Position numbers and translations under genes: made by a program. Below the pieces are notes generated by a model, which was not told where the DNA came from, searched no databases, and saw only the letters and a list, made by a program, of their open reading frames with translations. Of a stretch of DNA of 6,630 bases, positions 1-4,644 are shown piece by piece. This stretch comes from CADAWZ01 sp045114665 (GTDB lineage Bacteria > Vulcanimicrobiota > CADAWZ01). The stretch spans positions 1-6,630 of the forward strand of contig JBGUKW010000146.1 of the NCBI GenBank assembly GCA_045114665.1, in the 5' to 3' direction. Positions within the stretch are counted from its first letter, which is position 1, and each line of letters begins with the position of its first letter.

Positions 1-1
1 T

Positions 2-58
2 AAAAAAAAGAAAGAAGCAGTAAGAAATATCCGTGAGGATTTCAAGTCCATTATGTGA
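2..58 (+). CDS. C-terminal fragment of an upstream gene (unidentified)
   Basis: Reading from position 2, 18 sense codons run to a TGA stop at 56-58 and the frame is still open at the left edge. The other two forward frames stop at once (TAA at 1-3) or at 21-23. The peptide is basic and helical-looking (KKKKEAVRNIREDFKSIM), which fits the charged C-terminus of a cytoplasmic protein. It is too short to assign to a family. The stop lies 35 bases before the protease start and no hairpin terminator is visible between them, so the two may be co-transcribed. The frame could be open by chance over such a short stretch. Confidence 0.45.
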   Translation, partial: KKKKEAVRNIREDFKSIM

Positions 59-93
59 GTATATTTAATCACATTTTGAGTAGCAGGTGAATT

Positions 94-1350
94 ATGAAAA
101 ATAAATTTTTGTATATTTTTATATATTTGTTTGTTTTTCTGTGCTGTATAAATACAGCACATGCACAACAACAGAATTATATAATAAAAAGTCTCCTTGA
201 TATTTCTTCGACAATAAGAAGTGAATTTTATAAGCAAGTGCCTGAACAAACTCTTTATAATGGGGCTATAAAAGAAATAAAACAAAAGTATAGTTTAGAT
301 GTCCCTGTTGTAAAAGACCAGAGACAATTTGTTTCTGCTATCTCATCTTTTTTTAAAAAATACCCATCTGATTCTGGAAAAATAGGCGAATTGGCTGTAA
401 AGGGAATGATAAAAAGTCTAAACGATCAATATTCTCTTTTCTTTGATACACAGCAATGGGAATATTTTAAAAAAGTTTCAAGTGGCAGTGAATTCACAGG
501 AATAGGTGTTGAGCTTGCAAAAAAGAACGGCAATTTTATTATAGTTTCACCTGTCTATGGTAGTTCAGCTCAAAAAGCAGGATTGCGGGCCGGCGATGTA
601 ATTGTAGGTGTTGCTGGTAAAAATGTAAAAGGAATGGACGATTTAGATGTCTTAAATCTTTTTGACGGATATGCTAATACAATTCTTGATTTACAAGTTG
701 TGAGAAATGGGCAAGTAAAAAATTTTAAGGTAAAAAGAACTCCACTTTCAATGCATGCTCCCAAAGGCTCTATTTTAAAAGCAGGTGATCAAGTTGGTTA
801 TGTCAGGATTTTTTATTTTTCAGATAAAACAGATTTAGAAGTTAAAAAATATCTTGAAAATATGAAAAGTCGTGGAATAAAAAAATTGATAATTGATTTG
901 AGAGATAATCCAGGTGGAGATTTTAAGGCTTCTGTTAGATTGGCTTCAATGTTTTTGGGGAGACAAACAGTTGTTACAAGGACAAGAAATGGTGGAGTTT
1001 CTGAAAAGGTAATTGGCGATTCTGATAAAATTTTTGATTTTAAGACAGTCATACTTGTAAATAGAGGTTCCGCAAGTGCTTCTGAAGTTTTTTCAGGGGC
1101 AATGCAAGATTATAAAATAGCAACTTTAATTGGTGAGCAGACTTTTGGAAAAGCATTGATTCAATCTGTTTATGGACTTCAAGGAAATGCAGGTTGTAAA
1201 ATAACAACAGCAAAATATTATCCACCTTCAGGGCGTGATATTTTGTACAAAGGATTGACACCTTCTTTTAAAGTAGCAACTCCAGAACCGAGAGAAAAAG
1301 TTTCTGATGATGTCTGTATAAGTACGGCATTGAATTATTTGAAAAAATAG
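94..1350 (+). CDS. ctpA: S41-family carboxyl-terminal processing protease (CtpA/Prc-like), exported
   Basis: This is a serine protease of family S41 that would cleave C-terminal regions of exported or envelope proteins. The 418-residue product starts with a signal peptide (hydrophobic residues 5-19, cleavage after AHA at 24). A helical region containing the family motif DQYSLFF (111-117) follows, then a PDZ domain (about 131-215, with GIGVEL and AGLRAGDVI) that would hold the substrate C-terminus. The protease core follows, with LIIDLRDNPGG (265-275). By family alignment the nucleophile is Ser328 in GSASASE, the base is Lys353 in TFGK, exactly 25 residues on, and the helper is Gln357. All three are present, so it should be active. 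PPSGRDI (377-383) is also typical. The ATG at 94 is preceded by AGGTGA at 85-90. The next gene starts 8 bases after the stop. The symbol is the usual one for the family; the true substrate is not evident and other S41 paralogue names (ctpB, prc) are possible. Confidence 0.95.
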   Translation: MKNKFLYIFIYLFVFLCCINTAHAQQQNYIIKSLLDISSTIRSEFYKQVPEQTLYNGAIKEIKQKYSLDVPVVKDQRQFVSAISSFFKKYPSDSGKIGELAVKGMIKSLNDQYSLFFDTQQWEYFKKVSSGSEFTGIGVELAKKNGNFIIVSPVYGSSAQKAGLRAGDVIVGVAGKNVKGMDDLDVLNLFDGYANTILDLQVVRNGQVKNFKVKRTPLSMHAPKGSILKAGDQVGYVRIFYFSDKTDLEVKKYLENMKSRGIKKLIIDLRDNPGGDFKASVRLASMFLGRQTVVTRTRNGGVSEKVIGDSDKIFDFKTVILVNRGSASASEVFSGAMQDYKIATLIGEQTFGKALIQSVYGLQGNAGCKITTAKYYPPSGRDILYKGLTPSFKVATPEPREKVSDDVCISTALNYLKK

Positions 1351-1358
1351 GGGGATTT

Positions 1359-1844
1359 ATGAAAAAGTATTTATTTAGATTTTTTATTTTCTTGTTTTTG
1401 TTTATCTGTTTTGTACCAGTAAATGCTGATAATACCAATTTCAAAGAGTATGTAAATGCTCGATATGGCTTTAAGATAACTTTTCCTGATATATTCACTG
1501 TTTCAAGAGAATCTCAAAATGGTGATGGTATAACACTTTTAAATCCAGAAAAAAAGTTACATTTATTAGCTTGGGGTTCACATAATGTTTTAAATGAAAC
1601 ATTGGATTCATATTATAAAAAAGAGATGAATTTTTTCACAAAAGTTGAAAAAAACATGATCGGTAATAATTTTTATATTATTGAAGGAAGCATCCCAACA
1701 TTTGATGATCTTTATACATCAGAGGCAGGTAAGGTAACTGAAGACAAAATAATCGTTTATAGATTTTCATATCCCAAAAAAGATAAAGAAAAATTTGCAA
1801 CAATGGTTTCTATTTTAAATGGAAATATTGTAAACGGCAAATAA
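1359..1844 (+). CDS. small exported protein, PsbP/DcrB-like look, function unknown
   Basis: This gene encodes 161 residues with a signal peptide (hydrophobic 5-20, cleavage after VNA at 23). The mature part opens with YVNARYGFKITFPDIF (31-46), the Y-x-N-x-x-YGF-x-I-x-x-P pattern that begins many exported PsbP/DcrB-like domains. NGDG (54-57) and AWGSHN (71-76) follow and are reminiscent of small hypothetical exported proteins with the same opening. No catalytic motif is visible. Its Shine-Dalgarno run GGGGGA (1350-1355) overlaps the last base of the protease stop codon, and the gap is only 8 bases, so the two are very likely co-transcribed and perhaps translationally coupled. A role as partner, adaptor or substrate of the protease is inference from position. 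It is less like the three minus-strand domains than they are like each other. Transcription ends in the hairpin at 1852-1893. Confidence 0.88.
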   Translation: MKKYLFRFFIFLFLFICFVPVNADNTNFKEYVNARYGFKITFPDIFTVSRESQNGDGITLLNPEKKLHLLAWGSHNVLNETLDSYYKKEMNFFTKVEKNMIGNNFYIIEGSIPTFDDLYTSEAGKVTEDKIIVYRFSYPKKDKEKFATMVSILNGNIVNGK

Positions 1845-1851
1845 AAATAAT

Positions 1852-1893
1852 AAAAAAAATGGTGGCTCAATATCTGAACCACCATTTTTTTTT
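1852..1893. terminator. bidirectional Rho-independent terminator between convergent genes
   Basis: The 7-bp stem ATGGTGG (1859-1865) pairs with CCACCAT (1879-1885). TCA/TGA pairs extend it inward past one mismatch, closing a short loop. An A-run (1852-1859) precedes it and a T-run (1885-1893) follows, so it gives a U-tail on both strands. It lies 8 bases after the stop of the plus-strand gene and a few bases after the stop of the minus-strand gene ending at 1897, serving both. Confidence 0.9.
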
Positions 1894-1896
1894 CAC

Positions 1897-2553
1897 TTAG
1901 TCAAAAGTTATTGTATTTATAAGTTTATAAGCATCTTTTCTTGATTTTTCAAATCTGCTTGGAATACTTGAGATTGTTATTACATAACCACGATTTCCAA
2001 CTGCTATGTATAATTGTTCTTGTTGTATTGTTGGACCGTTAGCATTTTGAGTAAATTTTATTACTCTTCCTTCATATCCATCTATTGTAACTTTTCCTTT
2101 AGCTAATAATTTGAAATTTGAAATTGAATTGCTCAATTGTTTTAGACTTAAATCAAAATATTCTTGGCTATTCATTTCTTGTGGAAGAGTTTCACCACAT
2201 ATCAACATATTATCTCTAAAACTATTATCATCAGCTAATGGAAGAAAACTCAAAAATAATATTGGATTTTGAGCTGCTTCATCATTTACGATCCAAGATG
2301 CTGGAAATTGGAAATTTATTCCAAATATACTTTTGGATATCATTCCCTTTTGTACTGCTTTTTTAGATGTGTTAGTTCTCTGTTGTTGAGTATATACTGG
2401 TTTATTAGATGATGGTGATGATTTTTGTATTTGTTGTCTTCCAGAACCTCCTCCGTCAAGATCGGAAGGCCATTGAGCATAGGCAACTTGTGAAAATGTA
2501 AATACAGCACAAATCGACAATACAAAAGCAAATGTTTTTAAAATTTTATTCAT
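1897..2553 (-). CDS. exported single-domain PsbP/DcrB-like protein, paralogue of its upstream neighbour
   Basis: From the ATG at 2553 this is a 218-residue exported protein of unknown function. It has a signal peptide (cleavage after AYA at 26), then a disordered Gly/Ser/Gln-rich linker (about 27-68) with GGGSGRQQ and TQQQ, then one PsbP/DcrB-like domain (about 71-218). The domain opens KGMISKSIFGINFQFPASW, contains LPLADDN (105-111) and ends SRFEKSRKDAYKLINTITFD. The same landmarks occur in both domains of the gene upstream of it, so the two genes are tandem duplicates. The start is chosen at 2553 because GAGGTG (2560-2565) sits 6 bases before it; an in-frame TTG at 2574 would overlap the upstream stop and lacks such a site. 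Only 13 bases separate it from the upstream gene, so they form an operon. Photosystem PsbP and phage-related DcrB share this fold, but neither role is implied here. Confidence 0.9.
   Translation of the reverse strand: MNKILKTFAFVLSICAVFTFSQVAYAQWPSDLDGGGSGRQQIQKSSPSSNKPVYTQQQRTNTSKKAVQKGMISKSIFGINFQFPASWIVNDEAAQNPILFLSFLPLADDNSFRDNMLICGETLPQEMNSQEYFDLSLKQLSNSISNFKLLAKGKVTIDGYEGRVIKFTQNANGPTIQQEQLYIAVGNRGYVITISSIPSRFEKSRKDAYKLINTITFD
1901..1929. repeat. 29-bp exact direct repeat, second copy at 2571-2599
   Basis: The 29 bases here are repeated identically at 2571-2599, 670 bp away, and similarity continues imperfectly for about 35 bases. Both copies encode the conserved C-terminus (YKLINTITF) of the two paralogous exported proteins, one at the 3' end of each gene. 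Confidence 0.92.
2330..2353. repeat. 24-bp exact direct repeat, second copy at 2973-2996
   Basis: These 24 bases are identical to 2973-2996. Each encodes the linker-to-domain junction KGMISK of a PsbP/DcrB-like domain, in the same frame. Together with the 3'-end repeat this shows that the domain in the smaller gene and the second domain of the larger gene share a recent origin. Confidence 0.9.
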
Positions 2554-2559
2554 AAAATT

Positions 2560-2565
2560 CACCTC
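2560..2565 (-). promoter_or_regulatory. Shine-Dalgarno site fixing the start at 2553
   Basis: On the minus strand GAGGTG lies 6 bases before the ATG at 2553. It falls inside the short gap after the upstream stop codon (2567-2569). It supports the ATG over the longer TTG-initiated reading, which would add seven residues in front of a good signal peptide. Confidence 0.75.
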
Positions 2566-2566
2566 A

Positions 2567-3754
2567 TTATTCAAAAGTTATTGTATTTATAAGTTTATAT
2601 GCCTCTTTTTTTGTTTGTTCAAATCTATTTGGAGGACTTGTGATTGATATTATATAGGCCTTATTTTCAATCTTGATAAGCATTTGCTCTTGATTTATCT
2701 CCCTATTTAAGTATTTTGTGGAATACTTTATTATCATTCCTGTCCATCCATTTATTGTATATTCACTTGGAGCTTCTTCCATTGTTTTACTATAAACTTC
2801 AGGTAAAGCCATCCTAGAGAGTTGATTAAGATTGTAGAAATTTCCATAGACAATCTTAATTTTATCTTCATAATAATCATCTGCTGATGGAAGTATAGCT
2901 GTAAAACTTTGTTCTGCTTTATTTTCGTGTGTTTGCCAAGATTTTGGATATTGGAAATTCATTTCCTCCATTCTTTTGGATATCATTCCCTTTTGTTGAG
3001 TTTTAGCACTTGGATTTTGAATGTTTTCTTTATCTTTTCTTTGTTTTGCAAAGTGAAAACCTTTTTTGTCTCTTTGCTGTTGTAGCTGATTAGATTTCCA
3101 AGATTGATTATGAGATTTTGTTGAACTAATAGGTTGAACTTTTATAGCTTTTGGAGACAAAGTTGCTTGTTTTTCTTCATTAAATTTTTTACTTTCTTTT
3201 ACAACATAAAAATCTATACTTGAAATAAGTTTTTGGGTCTCTTTTTTATTAATTTCAAATCTATTTGGAAGACTTACTGTATAAATTTCATAAATTTTAT
3301 CTCCAACAGGAATTACAAAATCTTCTATTTGTACTCTAATATTTGGATTTTTATTGCTACTGCATAAAACTTTTATAGCTAATCCTTGATGTCCACCTAT
3401 TTTAACAGTGCCTTTGCCCAATAATTTACAATCTTTAAACCCTTTTAATATAGATTCTACTAATTCTTCATTGGATATTTCATTCGTATAGGGATAAACA
3501 TTTATAATTATTCTATCTTCATAATTGTTATCTGCAGATGGTAAGTTACTTACAAAAATGCAAGATTCTGAAAGAAATTCTTGTTTTAGTTTCCAATAAG
3601 AAGGATATTCGAATGTTATACCATGCTCGTAAAATGTGAATGTATCGTTATATTTAATGTTTTTTGATAACGATTTTGCTGAAATTATTTGTGGAAATAT
3701 CAAGAATGCAAAAATCGACAACAAAAAAATAGATATTTTCATTTTACTTAACAT
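2567..3754 (-). CDS. exported two-domain PsbP/DcrB-like protein
   Basis: This encodes 395 residues with a signal peptide (hydrophobic 7-22, likely cleavage after ISA at 26) and two tandem PsbP/DcrB-like domains. Domain 1 spans about 38-184: ITFEYPSYW, LPSADNNYED, LPNRFEINKKETQKLISSIDF. Domain 2 spans about 256-395: MNFQYPKSW, LPSADDYYEDKI, PPNRFEQTKKEAYKLINTITFE. They are joined by a Lys/Gln/Ser-rich, probably disordered linker (185-255). No catalytic residues are recognisable; the domains could bind a protein or ligand outside the cytoplasm. Domain 2 is closer to the single domain of the downstream gene than to domain 1. The start at 3754 has AGGAG (3762-3766) 7 bases upstream. A perfect 20-bp hairpin lies directly upstream of that site, which may limit or tune expression from the isomerase gene. 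Family assignment rests on the opening pattern and domain length, so it is moderate; existence of the gene is secure. Confidence 0.9.
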   Translation of the reverse strand: MLSKMKISIFLLSIFAFLIFPQIISAKSLSKNIKYNDTFTFYEHGITFEYPSYWKLKQEFLSESCIFVSNLPSADNNYEDRIIINVYPYTNEISNEELVESILKGFKDCKLLGKGTVKIGGHQGLAIKVLCSSNKNPNIRVQIEDFVIPVGDKIYEIYTVSLPNRFEINKKETQKLISSIDFYVVKESKKFNEEKQATLSPKAIKVQPISSTKSHNQSWKSNQLQQQRDKKGFHFAKQRKDKENIQNPSAKTQQKGMISKRMEEMNFQYPKSWQTHENKAEQSFTAILPSADDYYEDKIKIVYGNFYNLNQLSRMALPEVYSKTMEEAPSEYTINGWTGMIIKYSTKYLNREINQEQMLIKIENKAYIISITSPPNRFEQTKKEAYKLINTITFE

Positions 3755-3768
3755 TTTAAAACTCCTAA

Positions 3769-3812
3769 AAAGCCTATAAAAAATCTTTACACAAAGATTT
3801 TTTATAGGCTTT
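3769..3812 (-). terminator. 20-bp perfect hairpin after the isomerase gene (terminator or attenuator)
   Basis: Arms 3769-3788 and 3793-3812 are perfect reverse complements with a 4-base loop (ACAC on the plus strand). On the minus strand it starts 18 bases after the isomerase stop and ends in five T residues, so it can act as a terminator. Only two bases then separate it from the AGGAG ribosome site of the next gene (3762-3766). The plus-strand side has no T-run, so it is directional. Its stem is A/T-rich with one GCCTAT/ATAGGC block. Confidence 0.8.
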
Positions 3813-3830
3813 AATAAAAATTAAATAATT

Positions 3831-4349
3831 TTACTTATTTATATCGAGAAGTTCAACATCAAACACAAGTGTTGCATTTGGAGGAATTAAATATTTACCT
3901 GTGCGTCTATCTGGAATTCCATTTGGTCCATAAGCTAAGTTGCCAGGAATTATGAGTTTTCTTTGTCCACCAACTTTCATTGTTGCAACACCTTCATCCC
4001 AGCCTTTTATAACTTGACCAACTCCAATTCTAAATTGGAATGGAGTTCCTCTGTCTCTACTTGAATCAAATTTACTTCCATCTTCAAGTGTACCTACATA
4101 GTGTACTTTTACCATATCTCCAACTTTTGGTGAAGCCCCTGTTCCTACTTTTATGTCTTCATATTGAAGACCTGTTTTGGTTGTAACCACTTTTTTATTT
4201 CCTTTCTTGTCAATTTTATTGCTCTTTTTTACCTTTTTTTGTTGTTGCTTTGCAGAAACTAAATTAAAATCTGTATTTGCATAGGTTTGGACTGTAAAAG
4301 CCAATATAACAAAAAGACTTACATAGAGAATATTGAAAATTTTTTTCAT
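3831..4349 (-). CDS. exported FKBP-type peptidyl-prolyl cis-trans isomerase
   Basis: This folding catalyst rotates peptide bonds before proline, here outside the cytoplasm. The 172-residue product has a signal peptide (cleavage after TYA at 24), a very basic Lys/Gln-rich spacer (34-53), and one complete FKBP domain (about 55-172). Compared with human FKBP12, the pocket residues are present: Tyr84 (KVHY), Phe94-Asp95 (KFD), Phe104, Val113-Ile114, Trp117 (KGWDEG), Tyr140 (AYG), Ile155 (LIPPNA) and Phe163. It should be an active isomerase. The loop after Tyr140 (GPNGIPDRRTGKY) is a few residues longer than the common short form. There is no dimerisation or chaperone domain as in FkpA or Mip; it is the short single-domain type resembling cyanobacterial FKBPs. 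The ATG at 4349 follows AGGA (4358-4361). It heads the minus-strand cluster and is followed by a strong hairpin. Confidence 0.96.
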   Translation of the reverse strand: MKKIFNILYVSLFVILAFTVQTYANTDFNLVSAKQQQKKVKKSNKIDKKGNKKVVTTKTGLQYEDIKVGTGASPKVGDMVKVHYVGTLEDGSKFDSSRDRGTPFQFRIGVGQVIKGWDEGVATMKVGGQRKLIIPGNLAYGPNGIPDRRTGKYLIPPNATLVFDVELLDINK

Positions 4350-4428
4350 GTTATTATTCCTTTCATTTTTTAAAAAACATTCTTTTAAAAGTGTTATTAA
4401 ACCTCTATTTTAATAAGACGATTTTTTT

Positions 4429-4458
4429 ATAATATTATTTCAAATGTTCAAAAATCAA
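4429..4458 (-). promoter_or_regulatory. candidate promoter of the isomerase gene
   Basis: On the minus strand TTGATT (4453-4458) and TATTAT (4429-4434) are separated by 18 bases, resembling sigma-70 -35 and -10 boxes. Transcription would start near 4422, giving a leader of about 70 bases. In sequence this A/T-rich such pairs arise easily, so this is a suggestion only. Confidence 0.22.
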
Positions 4459-4604
4459 AAAAGAATGATTTATTGATATTTTACCAACATTCTCTGATTT
4501 TATTTATGTCAGAAAAATTAATATTATTTGAAATATTTTTTAAAAAAATTACAGTTTTGAAACTTTTTGAGAAGTATTTTCAAAGGATTAATAATAGTTT
4601 CAAA
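4438..4604. repeat. cluster of five TTTGAAA/TTTCAAA heptamers
   Basis: Copies occur at 4438-4444 (TTTCAAA), 4527-4533 (TTTGAAA), 4556-4562 (TTTGAAA), 4578-4584 (TTTCAAA) and 4598-4604 (TTTCAAA). The third and fifth extend to a 9-base inverted repeat, TTTGAAACT (4556-4564) and AGTTTCAAA (4596-4604). They sit in the divergent promoter region, where an operator would be expected. No known regulator is recognised. Confidence 0.35.
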
Positions 4605-4622
4605 GAAAATATTTTTTATAAT
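4595..4622 (+). promoter_or_regulatory. candidate promoter of the FGGY gene
   Basis: A perfect TATAAT (4617-4622) lies 22 bases before the ATG, with a poor -35 match TAGTTT (4595-4600) 16 bases upstream. The resulting leader would be only about 15 bases, just enough to hold the ribosome site at 4633-4639. The weak -35 and overlap with the TTTCAAA copy at 4598-4604 would suit a regulated promoter, but this is tentative. Confidence 0.3.
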
Positions 4623-4632
4623 TTTTTTATAT

Positions 4633-4639
4633 GGAAGAG
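4633..4639 (+). promoter_or_regulatory. Shine-Dalgarno site fixing the start at 4645
   Basis: GGAAGAG lies 5 bases before the ATG at 4645. A second ATG at 4631 is in another frame and stops after ten codons. The frame is open further upstream, but the FGGY fold begins directly after the ATG at 4645, so this start is preferred. Confidence 0.6.
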
Positions 4640-4644
4640 TTCTT

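Larger units (their letters stand above)
4350..4644. other. divergent intergenic region, no gene seen
   Basis: This 295-base, extremely A/T-rich region separates the isomerase gene (minus) from the FGGY gene (plus). No convincing reading frame, tRNA or riboswitch-like fold is visible. It holds candidate promoters for both directions, a cluster of TTTGAAA/TTTCAAA heptamers, and weak inverted repeats that could be chance in such sequence. Confidence 0.7.

Noticed and set aside
570..1261. Antisense open frames opposite the protease gene (64-79 codons)
   Set aside because: They are mirror-frame shadows of a clearly conserved protease, with no ribosome site or recognisable protein pattern.
2554..2574. 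Longer start (TTG at 2574) for the single-domain PsbP/DcrB-like gene
   Set aside because: It would overlap the upstream stop, has no ribosome site and adds residues before a good signal peptide; the ATG at 2553 has GAGGTG at ideal spacing.
3769..3812. Inverted repeat as transposon ends or a miniature element
   Set aside because: The arms are separated by only four bases and directly follow a gene end, as in a terminator hairpin; no target duplication is seen.
4462..4493. AGAATG/CATTCT inverted repeat in the intergenic region
   Set aside because: Six-base arms 20 bases apart are expected by chance in sequence of this composition.
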